A DNA stretch of 64,000 nt from an uncultured Prevotellaceae bacterium (GCA_902790625.1 CADASP010000013.1:1-64000), one strand, 5' to 3'; shown: positions 19,022 through 26,678, counted from the stretch's first letter. Notes: generated from the letters alone by a model not told the origin. Numbers and translations: made by a program.

Positions 19022-19142
19022 TCTGTTCGTTTGGTTGTTCGCTTTTCTGCTGTTCGTGCATCACGCTGCGCACGCAAAGGGCGAGCAGCACGGCTGCCAG
19101 CAGCGCCAGCAAGGCGGTGGTCCACTTCTCAGTATGCTTCAT
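19002..19142 (-). CDS. Small single-pass membrane protein (46 aa)
   Basis: The ATG at 19142 opens a 46-codon frame: MKHTEKWTTALLALLAAVLL then ALCVRSVMHEQQKSEQ and a polar, charged tail ending DERDS. One Leu/Ala-rich transmembrane helix spans residues ~8-26. It lies directly after a promoter (19151-19181) with a leader of only a few bases, and overlaps the DUF3822 start by 20 bp, which supports translation. Function unknown. Confidence 0.6.
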   Translation of the reverse strand: MKHTEKWTTALLALLAAVLLALCVRSVMHEQQKSEQPNEQNDERDS

Positions 19143-19150
19143 TTCGCTTG

Positions 19151-19181
19151 CAAAGTTACAAAATAACGAGAGAAATGCAAA
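19151..19181 (-). promoter_or_regulatory. Promoter of the small ORF-DUF3822-rsmD operon
   Basis: Minus strand TTTG (19178-19181), 19 bases, TAACTTTG (19151-19158). Its upstream element lies in one arm of the 17-bp inverted repeat at 19172-19209. Confidence 0.65.
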
Positions 19182-19209
19182 AGAAAAGTTCGCTTTTCTT
19201 TTGCATTTC
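19172..19209. repeat. Perfect 17-bp inverted repeat between divergent promoters
   Basis: GAAATGCAAAAGAAAAG (19172-19188), TTCG loop, then the exact complement (19193-19209). Each arm supplies the TTTG element of one of the two divergent promoters. Confidence 0.85.
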
Positions 19210-19230
19210 GCTTGCTTATTCGTACCTTTG
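19200..19230 (+). promoter_or_regulatory. ychF: Promoter of ychF
   Basis: TTTG (19200-19203), 19 bases, TACCTTTG (19223-19230), 26 bases before the ATG. Confidence 0.65.
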
Positions 19231-19256
19231 CATGCAAATTATTAATTGATTAAGTC

Positions 19257-20357
19257 ATGGCATTGAAATGTGGTATCGTGGGCTTGCCCAATGTGGGCAA
19301 GAGCACGTTGTTCAATTGTCTGTCGAGTGCGAAGGCGCAGGCAGCCAATTTCCCCTTTTGTACAATAGAACCCAACGTGGGCGTAATCACCGTGCCCGAC
19401 GAGCGGCTGACAAAGTTGGCCGAGCTGGTGCACCCAGGACGCATCGTCCCGGCAACGTGCGAGATTGTGGACATCGCCGGCTTGGTGAAGGGCGCTTCGA
19501 AAGGCGAGGGACTGGGCAACAAGTTCTTGGGAAACATCCGTGAGACTGATGCCATCATACATGTGCTGCGCTGCTTCGAGGACGACAACATCACCCACGT
19601 TGACGGCACCATCGACCCCATCCGCGACAAGGAGATTATCGACACCGAGCTGCAGCTGAAAGACCTGGAGACCATCGAGGGTCGTCTGGCAAAGACCGAG
19701 AAGGCTGCCGCTGCAGGCAACAAGGACGCAAAATTGGAAGTAGGGGTGCTGAAAGCCTACAAGGAGGCGCTCGACCAAGGCAAGAACGCCCGCGTGGTGG
19801 AGTTCGACACCAAGGACGAGCAGGACTGCGCCCGCAATCTCTTCCTGCTGACGAGCAAGCCCGTGCTCTATGTTTGCAACGTGGCCGAAGCTGATGCCAA
19901 GAGTGGCAATGCTTGGACCCAGAAAGTGGAGGCACTGGCACGCGAGGAGGGCGCCGAGATGATGGTCATCGCCGCCAAGACCGAGGAGGACATCGCCGAG
20001 CTGGAGAATTACGACGACAAGCAGCTGTTCTTGGAGGAGCTGGGACTGGAGGAGAGCGGCGTGAACCGTCTTATAAAGAAGGCCTACGCCCTGCTAAACC
20101 TCGAGACCTTCATCACCGCCGGTCCCATGGAGGTGAAGGCCTGGACCTACAAGCGGGGCTGGAAGGCGCCGCAGTGCGCTGGCGTTATCCACACCGACTT
20201 CGAGAAGGGCTTCATCCGTGCCGAGGTCATCAAGTACGACGACTACATCAAGTATGGCAGCGAGGCCGCCGTGCGCGAGGCCGGCAAGATGGGTGTCGAG
20301 GGCAAGGACTACATCGTCCAGGACGGCGACATCATGCACTTTCGCTTCAACGTGTGA
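19257..20357 (+). CDS. ychF: Redox/translation-associated ATPase YchF (OLA1 family)
   Basis: A 366-residue protein of standard family length. The P-loop GLPNVGKST (residues 8-16) is followed by NFPFCTIEPNVG and DIAGLVKGASKGEGLGNKF (switch II region), a central coiled-coil insert and a C-terminal TGS domain (FITAGPMEVKAWTYKRG, GVIHTDFEKGFIRAEV). YchF binds ATP in preference to GTP and associates with ribosomes. It is monocistronic: divergent promoter upstream and a terminator 32 bp after the stop. Confidence 0.96.
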   Translation: MALKCGIVGLPNVGKSTLFNCLSSAKAQAANFPFCTIEPNVGVITVPDERLTKLAELVHPGRIVPATCEIVDIAGLVKGASKGEGLGNKFLGNIRETDAIIHVLRCFEDDNITHVDGTIDPIRDKEIIDTELQLKDLETIEGRLAKTEKAAAAGNKDAKLEVGVLKAYKEALDQGKNARVVEFDTKDEQDCARNLFLLTSKPVLYVCNVAEADAKSGNAWTQKVEALAREEGAEMMVIAAKTEEDIAELENYDDKQLFLEELGLEESGVNRLIKKAYALLNLETFITAGPMEVKAWTYKRGWKAPQCAGVIHTDFEKGFIRAEVIKYDDYIKYGSEAAVREAGKMGVEGKDYIVQDGDIMHFRFNV

Positions 20358-20388
20358 ATCGTATCAAGTCGTTTGTCATCAAATAATC

Positions 20389-20418
20389 AGCCGAAAGTTT
20401 TGCGCTTTCGGCTTTTTT
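20389..20418 (+). terminator. ychF: Rho-independent terminator of ychF
   Basis: A 9-bp stem (AGCCGAAAG at 20389-20397 with CTTTCGGCT at 20405-20413), 7-nt loop and a T-run through 20418. Confidence 0.85.
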
Positions 20419-20429
20419 GCTTAATTTTG
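20399..20429 (+). promoter_or_regulatory. Promoter of the repeat-rich nuclease gene, overlapping the ychF terminator
   Basis: TTTG (20399-20402) lies in the terminator loop; after 19 bases comes TAATTTTG (20422-20429), 23 bases before the ATG. Confidence 0.5.
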
Positions 20430-20452
20430 CGCCAAATATTTTGAAGTAATAT

Positions 20453-21736
20453 ATGAAAGAAAGAACTTTTGTCAGTTTCGACTGGGCATTGAAGCGTATC
20501 CTGCGCGACAAGGCCAATTTTGGCGTGCTTGAGGGCTTCCTCACAACGTTGCTGAAGTTCAACGTGAAGATACACCGCCTTTTGGAGAGTGAAAGCAACA
20601 AGGAACGCAATGAGGCCAAGTATAACCGTGTAGACCTTTTGGCTGAAGACGGGCAGGGGGAACTGGTACTGATTGAAGTGCAAGGCGAGCCAGAGTTTGC
20701 CTATTTCCAGCGAATGCTCTTCGGGGCCTCGAAGCTTGTCACCGACTATATCAACGGAGGGCAGAACTATGAGAATGTCAAAAAGATATACTCTGTTAAT
20801 ATTGTGTACTTCGACCTTGGCCAAGGCGACGACGTGGTGTACCAAGGCAAGACGGAGTTTCGAGGAATACACAATGGCGACCTGCTGCGCCTCAGTCCTT
20901 ATCAGCGACAGAAATTCAACGTCAGCGATGTCTATCAACTATATCCTGAATACTATATCCTGAAGGTGAATGATTTCAACAAATGGTCGCGTGTGCCGTT
21001 GGACCAGTGGCTTTATTTCCTCTGCACGAGCGACATCCCTGAAGACGCGGACGCTCCTGGACTGAAAGAGGCTCGTGAGAAACTGGCAATCATGAAGATG
21101 ACCCGCGAGGAGCAACGAGCCTACGACAGCTATAGGATGAGTCTCCATATTCTTGAGAACACCATGGAAACTGCTCGCGGCGAAGCGATGCTTGAAGGCC
21201 ATGCAAAAGGCTTGGAAGAAGGCTTGGAGGAAGGCCGGGCTAAAGGCTTGGAGGAAGGCCGGGCAAAAGGCTTGGAAGAAGGCCGGGTGAAAGGCTTGGA
21301 AGAAGGCCGGGCAAAGGGCCTGGAAGAGGGCCGGGTGAAAGGCCTGGAAGAGGGCCGGGCAAAGGGCATGGAAGAGGGCCGGGTGAAAGGCCTGGAAGAG
21401 GGCCGGGTGAAAGGCCTGGAAGAGGGCCGGGTGAAAGGCCTGGAAGAGGGCCGGGCAAAGGGCATGGAAGAAGGCCGGGCAAAAGGCCTGGAAGAGGGCC
21501 GAGCAAAGGGCATGGAAGAGGGCCGGGCAAAGGGCATGGAAGAAGGCCGGGCAAAAGGCTTGGAAGAGGGCCGGGCAAAAGGCTTGGAAGAGGGCCGGGC
21601 AAAAGGCTTGGAAGAAGGTGCTCAAGACAAGGCCGCAGATATTGCCCGAAAAATGAAATCCAAAGGAATGGCAGTCAGCGAAATCGCGGAATTGACGGGG
21701 CTGACTGTTGATGAGATAATCCAATTGTTGTCTTGA
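20453..21736 (+). CDS. PD-(D/E)XK nuclease (Rpn-like) with octapeptide tandem-repeat tail
   Basis: A 427-residue protein. The N-terminal ~230 residues are the PDDEXK_2/Rpn-type domain (FVSFDWALKRILRDKANFG; D61 in NRVDLLAED; E75-x-Q77 in LVLIEVQ). Residues 252-389 consist almost entirely of K-G-(L/M)-E-E-G-R-(A/V) octapeptides (15 full units plus flanking partial ones), predicted to form a long charged helix or coiled coil. The tail SEIAELTGLTVDEIIQLL closely matches the end of the 13.2-kb nuclease. Its promoter overlaps the preceding terminator. Related families are abundant and variable in Bacteroidales; the biological role is uncertain. Confidence 0.85.
   Translation: MKERTFVSFDWALKRILRDKANFGVLEGFLTTLLKFNVKIHRLLESESNKERNEAKYNRVDLLAEDGQGELVLIEVQGEPEFAYFQRMLFGASKLVTDYINGGQNYENVKKIYSVNIVYFDLGQGDDVVYQGKTEFRGIHNGDLLRLSPYQRQKFNVSDVYQLYPEYYILKVNDFNKWSRVPLDQWLYFLCTSDIPEDADAPGLKEAREKLAIMKMTREEQRAYDSYRMSLHILENTMETARGEAMLEGHAKGLEEGLEEGRAKGLEEGRAKGLEEGRVKGLEEGRAKGLEEGRVKGLEEGRAKGMEEGRVKGLEEGRVKGLEEGRVKGLEEGRAKGMEEGRAKGLEEGRAKGMEEGRAKGMEEGRAKGLEEGRAKGLEEGRAKGLEEGAQDKAADIARKMKSKGMAVSEIAELTGLTVDEIIQLLS
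21206..21619 (+). repeat. 24-bp tandem repeat array inside the nuclease gene
   Basis: A 414-bp array of 24-bp units (AAAGGCCTGGAAGAGGGCCG-like), nearly identical at DNA level. It also leaves other frames open, which creates spurious antisense reading frames. Confidence 0.95.
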
Positions 21737-21758
21737 TGTTTGCTAAACCATCATAGCT

Positions 21759-22595
21759 ATGACCAATTTCTTGCTTTACATCACGTGGAATCCTTCTATT
21801 GATGCCTTCCACATTGGCTCGCTCACCTTCCGCTGGTATTCGCTGTGCTGGCTCATCGGCCTGGCAGTGGCCTACTTTGTGGTGAAGAAGTTGTATAAGG
21901 ACCAGAAGATTCCCGACGAGAAGTTCGACCCGCTGTTCATCTACTGTTTCCTGGGCATCCTCATCGGTGCCCGCTTGGGCCATTGCATCTTCTATCAGCC
22001 CGAATACTATCTCACCAGCGTGAACGGCTTCATCGAGATGCTCCTGCCCATACAGCATACGGCCGAAGGCTGGAAGATGACGGGCTACGAGGGGCTGGCA
22101 TCGCACGGCGGCACGCTGGGCATCATCTTGGCGCTGCTGCTCTACGTGAAGCACAAGAAGGTGCCGCTGTGGCAGGTGCTCGACAACATCGCCATCGCCA
22201 CCGGCATCACCGCATGCTTCATCCGCTTGGGCAACCTGATGAACAGTGAAATCATCGGCAACGTCACCACCATGCCTTGGGCTTTCGAGTTTGTACAGCG
22301 CGACGGTCTGCCACGCCATCCCGCGCAGCTCTACGAGGCCATTGCCTACTTGCTGCTCTTCTTCATCATGCTGTGGCTCTATCGGCGCCAGCAGAAGCGG
22401 GTGGGCACGGGCTTCTATTTTGGACTCTGCCTCACCTATATCTTCACCTTCCGCTTCTTCGTGGAGTTCGTGAAGAAAGAGCAGGTGGCCTTCGAGCAGG
22501 GCATGCCGCTCGACATGGGCCAGCTGCTCAGCATCCCCTTCATCATCGTGGGAGGCTACTATATGTGGCGGGCGATGAAGTGCAAAAACGTATAG
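21759..22595 (+). CDS. lgt: Prolipoprotein diacylglyceryl transferase
   Basis: A 278-residue polytopic inner-membrane enzyme that adds diacylglycerol to the lipobox Cys of lipoproteins. Family motifs are [37 protein letters not shown] (Lgt signature with the key Arg) and RHPAQLYEA, plus at least six hydrophobic helices. It follows the nuclease gene by 22 bp, so may be co-transcribed, and ends with a strong terminator. Several lipoproteins in this window are its expected substrates. Confidence 0.96.
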   Translation: MTNFLLYITWNPSIDAFHIGSLTFRWYSLCWLIGLAVAYFVVKKLYKDQKIPDEKFDPLFIYCFLGILIGARLGHCIFYQPEYYLTSVNGFIEMLLPIQHTAEGWKMTGYEGLASHGGTLGIILALLLYVKHKKVPLWQVLDNIAIATGITACFIRLGNLMNSEIIGNVTTMPWAFEFVQRDGLPRHPAQLYEAIAYLLLFFIMLWLYRRQQKRVGTGFYFGLCLTYIFTFRFFVEFVKKEQVAFEQGMPLDMGQLLSIPFIIVGGYYMWRAMKCKNV

Positions 22596-22661
22596 ACGCT
22601 TTTGCTCATCTGCGTGAACAAAGATTATTTGTGTCTGGTAAAGACGGCCTTAAGAGCCAAC

Positions 22662-22704
22662 AAACTCACGGCCCAGGGCATTGCTCTGGGCCGTGAGTTT
22701 TGTT
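22662..22704 (+). terminator. lgt: Terminator of lgt
   Basis: A perfect 15-bp stem (AAACTCACGGCCCAG at 22662-22676 with 22686-22700) and 9-nt loop, then TTTTGTT. Confidence 0.8.
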
Positions 22705-23078
22705 CTATAAGCGGATTGAAGCGCAACTCTGCCAAGAGCTACCTCGACAGCCTTTGCGAGGGCGATAACCCGCGTCTGTGGAAAGTACTTGCAAGCCGCC
22801 GCTGGCTCTACTTTCCCCAAAAGACTCCTCAAAGGAATAAAAATCAGTTTCGGCCGACCGCTCCAGCATATAAGGGCGGGCGCTCCAAATTATTAGGCCG
22901 CCCGCCCTAATAATTGCGGGCGGCTCACGGCGACAAAATACCCCACACCTTATTCCTTTTTAAAGATGCACCTCTCCAGCTTGCACGTACCTTTCTCCCT
23001 TTTCCCAACATATCTTCTCTTCCAGTATCAGCACGAACTTCTGACTTCTGACTTCCTTCTCCACCTGAAAATGACTCG

Positions 23079-23148
23079 TACTGCGGTTGAAAAGACGGTG
23101 GCGTTTTTTGAAGATTCCAGACGCTGAAGGCGTCTCAGTTCAGTAGTC
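23079..23148 (+). repeat. Dispersed foldable 41-nt element, copy 1
   Basis: A core from GGTTGAAAAGACGG to CCAGACGCT (23085-23125) is identical except for one base to 61504-61544. The flanks TACTG/CAGTA and AGACGC/GCGTCT can pair, giving a stem-loop. Confidence 0.75.
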
Positions 23149-23293
23149 GAGGGCACGCAGTACCCCCAAACAGACGGATGTGAGTGACATCGACCCTGAA
23201 GGACAGCTGCGTCCAAAGGTCCAAGAAGTCCGTAGACGAAGCAAGCATCAGAGGACAAAAAAAGCTGGCTGAAGGAAAAAAGGGAACAAAAAC

Positions 23294-23324
23294 TTGCAGA
23301 CTTTGTGAAGATTGCGTAACTTTG
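23294..23324 (+). promoter_or_regulatory. pyrE: Promoter of pyrE; fixes the start
   Basis: TTG (23294-23296), 20 bases, TAACTTTG followed by CAG (23317-23324). The transcript begins just upstream of the ATG at 23346, which excludes longer in-frame starts near 23184. Confidence 0.65.
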
Positions 23325-23345
23325 CAGAAATTTTCAGAATCATCT

Positions 23346-23975
23346 ATGGATACCATCAAGAAAATCTTTGCCCAGCAGCTGCTCGAAGTGAAAGCCGTGA
23401 AGCTGCAACCCACCGAGCCGTTCACATGGGCCAGCGGCTGGAAGTCGCCCATCTATACCGACAACCGTAAGACGCTGTCGTTCCCCCGTCTGCGCTCGTT
23501 TGTGAAACTGGAGCTGTGCCACCTCATCCAGGAGCACTTCGCCGATGCCGAGGCGGTGGCTGGCGTGGCCACGGGAGCCATCGCACAGGGTGTGCTGGTG
23601 GCCGAAGAGCTGGGGCTGCCCTTCTGCTATGTGCGCCCCAAACCGAAGGACCATGGCATGGGCAACCAGATTGAGGGCGAGGTGCCACAGGGGGCCAAGG
23701 TGGTGGTGGTGGAAGACCTCATCAGCACCGGCGGCAGCAGCCTGAAGGCCGTGGAAGCCCTGCGCCAGGCCGGATTGCAGGTAGTAGGCATGGTGGCATC
23801 GTTCACCTACGGTTTTCCCGTGGCCACCGAGGCGTTCAGTCAGGCTGGCGTCGTGCTCCACACCCTGAGCGACTATGAGCACGTGGTGGCCGAAGCCGCC
23901 AAGACTGGTTATATCACCGAGGAGCAGATGCCCGTGCTGGCCGCCTGGAGGCAGAACCCCGCAGAGTGGGCTTAG
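23346..23975 (+). CDS. pyrE: Orotate phosphoribosyltransferase
   Basis: A 209-residue protein. FTWASGWKSPIYTDNR and VAGVATGAIAQGVLVA are OPRT segments; VVVVEDLISTGGSSLKAV is the PRPP-binding loop. It makes OMP from orotate and PRPP in pyrimidine synthesis. The start at 23346 is chosen because the promoter lies immediately upstream and family proteins begin this way; the longer frame would include 54 non-homologous residues. An SRPBCC protein and argH follow on the same strand. Confidence 0.95.
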   Translation: MDTIKKIFAQQLLEVKAVKLQPTEPFTWASGWKSPIYTDNRKTLSFPRLRSFVKLELCHLIQEHFADAEAVAGVATGAIAQGVLVAEELGLPFCYVRPKPKDHGMGNQIEGEVPQGAKVVVVEDLISTGGSSLKAVEALRQAGLQVVGMVASFTYGFPVATEAFSQAGVVLHTLSDYEHVVAEAAKTGYITEEQMPVLAAWRQNPAEWA

Positions 23976-24127
23976 CCCCCTCGATAAGGAATTGTTGCAC
24001 ATCTATCTATACAATAATCATAAAAAAAGACAGGGAAAAACAAGTAAAACCGAAAATAAAACAATCCGAAGGTTTTCTATCTGTTTTTCCTGTTTTTAAT
24101 CTGTTTTATAAAAACACATAAAAAGCT

Positions 24128-24541
24128 ATGGCCCAATTTGAAAGCAGCGTGAAGCACGTTCCTTACCCGCAGGAAAATGTATATCGCAACATCAGCGACC
24201 TGAGCAACTTGGAGCGCATCCGCGACCGGGTGCCCACCGACAAGATTGACGACTTCAGCTTCGACAGCGATGCCGTCAGCGTGAGCATGCCTCCCGTAGG
24301 CAAAGTCACCCTGCGCATCGTTGAACGCGAAGAGCCGAAATGCGTGAAGTTCGAGTCGGTGCAAAGCCCCATACCCTTCAACCTGTGGATTCAGGTGCTG
24401 CCCGTAGATGCCGAGAACTCGAAGATGAAGGTGACGGTGAAGGCCGACATCCCCTTGGTGCTGCGTGCCATGCTGAGCAACCCGTTGCAGGATGGCGTAG
24501 AAAAGGTTGCTGAAGCCCTGTCGCTCATTCAATACGTTTAA
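24128..24541 (+). CDS. SRPBCC-fold protein
   Basis: A 137-residue protein with a START/Bet v1-like pattern: VPYPQENVYRNISDLSNLERI, a strand VGKVTLRIVEREEPKCVKFES, and a long C-terminal helix (PLQDGVEKVAEALSLIQY). Such proteins bind hydrophobic ligands, but the ligand here is unknown. It lies between pyrE and argH, nine bases before the argH ATG, so translational coupling with argH is plausible. The 150 bases upstream are AT-rich with no clear promoter match. Confidence 0.75.
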   Translation: MAQFESSVKHVPYPQENVYRNISDLSNLERIRDRVPTDKIDDFSFDSDAVSVSMPPVGKVTLRIVEREEPKCVKFESVQSPIPFNLWIQVLPVDAENSKMKVTVKADIPLVLRAMLSNPLQDGVEKVAEALSLIQYV

Positions 24542-24550
24542 GAAGTGAGC

Positions 24551-25960
24551 ATGAAAAGTGAGAAGAACCAAGACTCCCTCGCTGCCGACAAAGAGGCTGG
24601 GGGCAGTTTCCTGTGGTCGAAGGGCTACGACATCAACGCCGAGATAGAGCGGTTCACCGTGGGGCGCGACCGCGAACTCGACCTGTTGCTGGCTCCCTAC
24701 GACGTGATGGGCTCCATGGCCCACATTATCATGCTCAACAGCATTGGCCTCATCGGCGACGACGAGCTACCCCTGTTGCTGAGCGAGTTGCGAGCCATAC
24801 ACCAAGTGGCCATGGATGGCAAGTTCGTCATCGAAGAGGGCATCGAGGATGTGCACTCGCAGGTGGAGCTGATGCTCACCCGCCGTCTGGGCGACATGGG
24901 CAAGAAAATCCATTCTGGTCGCTCGCGCAACGACCAGGTGCTGCTCGACCTGAAGCTCTTCACCCGTCACGAGCTGCGCTTGGTGGCCGAGGCCGTGGCC
25001 GACCTCTTCCATCAGCTCATCCAGAAGAGCAACCAGCACAGCCAGGTGCTCATGCCCGGCTATACCCATCTGCAGGTGGCCATGCCCAGCTCGTTCGGAC
25101 TGTGGTTTGGTGCCCACGCCGAGAGCCTCTGCGACGACATGCCCTTCCTCGAAGCCGCCTGGCGCACCGTGAACCGCAACCCGTTAGGGTCGGCCGCCGG
25201 CTATGGCAGCAGCTTCCCGCTGAACCGCCAGATGACCACCCGTCTGCTGGGCTTCGACTCGATGGACTACAACGTGGTATATGCCCAGATGGGGCGCGGC
25301 AAGATGGAGCTGGGCGTCGGCTTTGCCGTGGCTTCCATTGCAGCCACACTGGCCAAGCTGGCCTTCGACGCCTGCCTGTTCAACTCGCAGAATTTCGGAT
25401 TCATCCGTCTGCCACGCGAGTGCACCACGGGCAGCAGCATCATGCCCCACAAGAAGAACCCCGACGTGTTTGAGCTGATACGCGCCAAGTGCAACAAGCT
25501 ACAGGCGCTGCCCACGCAGGTGACGCTCATCAAGAATAACCTGCCCACCGGCTACTTCCGCGACCTGCAAATCATCAAGGAGGTGTTCCTGCCCGCTTTC
25601 GACGAGCTGCTCGACTGTCTGCGCATGACCACCTACATCATCAACAAGATTGAGGTGAACGAGCACATCCTCGACGACGAGCGCTATGACCCCATGTTCT
25701 CTGTGGAAGAGGTGAACCGCTTAGCTGCCGAGGGCATGCCCTTCCGCGATGCCTACAAGAAGGTGGGCCTCGACATCGAGGCCGGTCGCTTCAAGCCCTG
25801 CAAGGACATCCACCACACCCACGAGGGCAGCATCGGCAACCTCTGCAACGACCGCATCGAGCAGCTGATGGCCGAGGCCATGAGCCGCTTTGGCTTTGAG
25901 CGCGTAGCCGAAGCCGAGCAAGCACTGGTGCGGCCATCGGCCGATCGGCCGATGGCCTAA
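24551..25960 (+). CDS. argH: Argininosuccinate lyase
   Basis: A 469-residue protein that releases arginine and fumarate from argininosuccinate. EDVHSQVELMLTRRLG, KKIHSGRSRNDQV and MPGYTHLQVAMPSSFG are family segments; GSSIMPHKKNPDVFEL (about residues 293-308) is the fumarase/lyase signature with the catalytic Ser loop. ATG at 24551 is preferred over the GTG two codons upstream. The last nine residues (RPSADRPMA) are encoded by a perfect 26-bp palindrome (25932-25957) adjoining the stop, so the natural C-terminus appears to have been replaced or extended. Confidence 0.95.
   Translation: MKSEKNQDSLAADKEAGGSFLWSKGYDINAEIERFTVGRDRELDLLLAPYDVMGSMAHIIMLNSIGLIGDDELPLLLSELRAIHQVAMDGKFVIEEGIEDVHSQVELMLTRRLGDMGKKIHSGRSRNDQVLLDLKLFTRHELRLVAEAVADLFHQLIQKSNQHSQVLMPGYTHLQVAMPSSFGLWFGAHAESLCDDMPFLEAAWRTVNRNPLGSAAGYGSSFPLNRQMTTRLLGFDSMDYNVVYAQMGRGKMELGVGFAVASIAATLAKLAFDACLFNSQNFGFIRLPRECTTGSSIMPHKKNPDVFELIRAKCNKLQALPTQVTLIKNNLPTGYFRDLQIIKEVFLPAFDELLDCLRMTTYIINKIEVNEHILDDERYDPMFSVEEVNRLAAEGMPFRDAYKKVGLDIEAGRFKPCKDIHHTHEGSIGNLCNDRIEQLMAEAMSRFGFERVAEAEQALVRPSADRPMA
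25932..25957. repeat. Perfect 26-bp palindrome at the argH 3' end
   Basis: GGCCATCGGCCGA followed directly by its reverse complement, ending immediately before the argH TAA. GGCCGAAGGCC-type sequence recurs at 26081-26093. Confidence 0.9.
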
Positions 25961-26126
25961 ATGATAAATGAAAAATGAAAAATGAAAATGAATAATGAGA
26001 GGATGAGACACAGGTGTGCGTGTCGGCCTTTAAAGGGGCTGGCAGCTCTATCATTTATCATTTGTCATTTATCATATTGGCCGAAGGCCGCCCTTTTTTC
26101 ATTTATCATTTGTCATTTGTCATTTA
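25960..26126. repeat. Micro-repeat family c (TCATTTATCATTTGTCATTT)
   Basis: One cluster in AAATGATAAATGAAAAATGA form (25960-26000) and two in the opposite orientation (26049-26072 and 26098-26126). The latter are translated in the next gene as SFIICHLS. Confidence 0.8.
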
Positions 26127-26665
26127 GCGCAGCGCTCACCTCCTGCACCGAGGCCGACAACATGTACTCGTCGGCCTATTGCCGTTTCACTTTCAACTGT
26201 AGCCTCTACCCCTCGTCGGCCCTCACGCGAGCCGTGGGCAGCACGGGGGGTGACTTTTGTATTGTGAAAACGGCCATGCGCAATGGCATCACCCACCTGC
26301 TGCTGCAGCCCAACCGAGGGAAATATGCCGCCACCGACCTCGACCTCGCGATGAACACGGCCATCACTGGCGAGCGCATCAGCTATGCAGCGATGGGCTA
26401 TCGGCAGGGCCTCGTCATCGGTCGCTCGCTATCTGGTGCCCTGCGCTGCTACGACCTGATGTGCCCCAACTGCGACAACAACCACGAGCTGGCATGGAGC
26501 AGCGAGCAGGCGATGGAGATGGTGTGCGGCAAGTGCCACCGCATCTACAACATCGACGGCGAATACGGCTACGTGAAGTCGGGCGAGAAAGGACGGGCGC
26601 TGACGCTCTATCGCAACGTCAACTACTCGCCAGCCAACGGCATACTCATCGTCAGCAACCCGTAG
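25982..26665 (+). CDS. Probable lipoprotein with CxxC...CxxC (Rieske-like) domain; start uncertain
   Basis: A frame of up to 227 residues. The conserved part begins at about residue 55 (SCTEADNMYSSAYCRFTFNCS) and contains CPNC (in CYDLMCPNCDNNHELAW) and CGKCHRIYN, a double CxxC arrangement like the Rieske/zinc-ribbon lipoproteins of Bacteroides, though without the second His of a true Rieske cluster. LTSC before residue 55 is a lipobox. The hydrophobic segment in front (FSFIICHLSFSAAL) is encoded by micro-repeat family c, so the lipoprotein signal peptide seems to be built from repeat DNA. The true start codon could lie anywhere between 25982 and 26050. Confidence 0.6.
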   Translation: MKMNNERMRHRCACRPLKGLAALSFIICHLSYWPKAALFSFIICHLSFSAALTSCTEADNMYSSAYCRFTFNCSLYPSSALTRAVGSTGGDFCIVKTAMRNGITHLLLQPNRGKYAATDLDLAMNTAITGERISYAAMGYRQGLVIGRSLSGALRCYDLMCPNCDNNHELAWSSEQAMEMVCGKCHRIYNIDGEYGYVKSGEKGRALTLYRNVNYSPANGILIVSNP

Positions 26666-26678
26666 GAGTTGAAGGGGG

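Larger units (their letters stand above)
22596..23345. other. 750-bp intergenic region with terminator and dispersed elements
   Basis: Holds the lgt terminator (22662-22704), a 9-bp inverted repeat around 22779-22816, a GC-rich inverted segment near 22872-22926 (CCGCCCGCCCTAATAATTGC; a similar CAATAATTAGGGCGGG lies at 32743-32758), the 41-nt dispersed element (23079-23148) and the pyrE promoter. No tRNA or gene is recognised. Confidence 0.5.

Noticed and set aside
21206..21619. Regular 24-bp repeats considered as a CRISPR array
   Set aside because: There are no unique spacers, the array is coding and in frame, and no cas gene is near.
20939..21724. Antisense frames made of repeated FQAFCPAL or RPSSRPFA units
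   Set aside because: They arise because the 24-bp repeat is open in several frames; the plus-strand frame has the nuclease domain.
23184..23345. N-terminal extension of pyrE, and a basic 40-codon open stretch ending near 23276
   Set aside because: The pyrE promoter lies inside the extension and OPRT proteins start at the later ATG. The basic stretch has no start context or recognised homology, and may be a gene remnant or part of the dispersed element.
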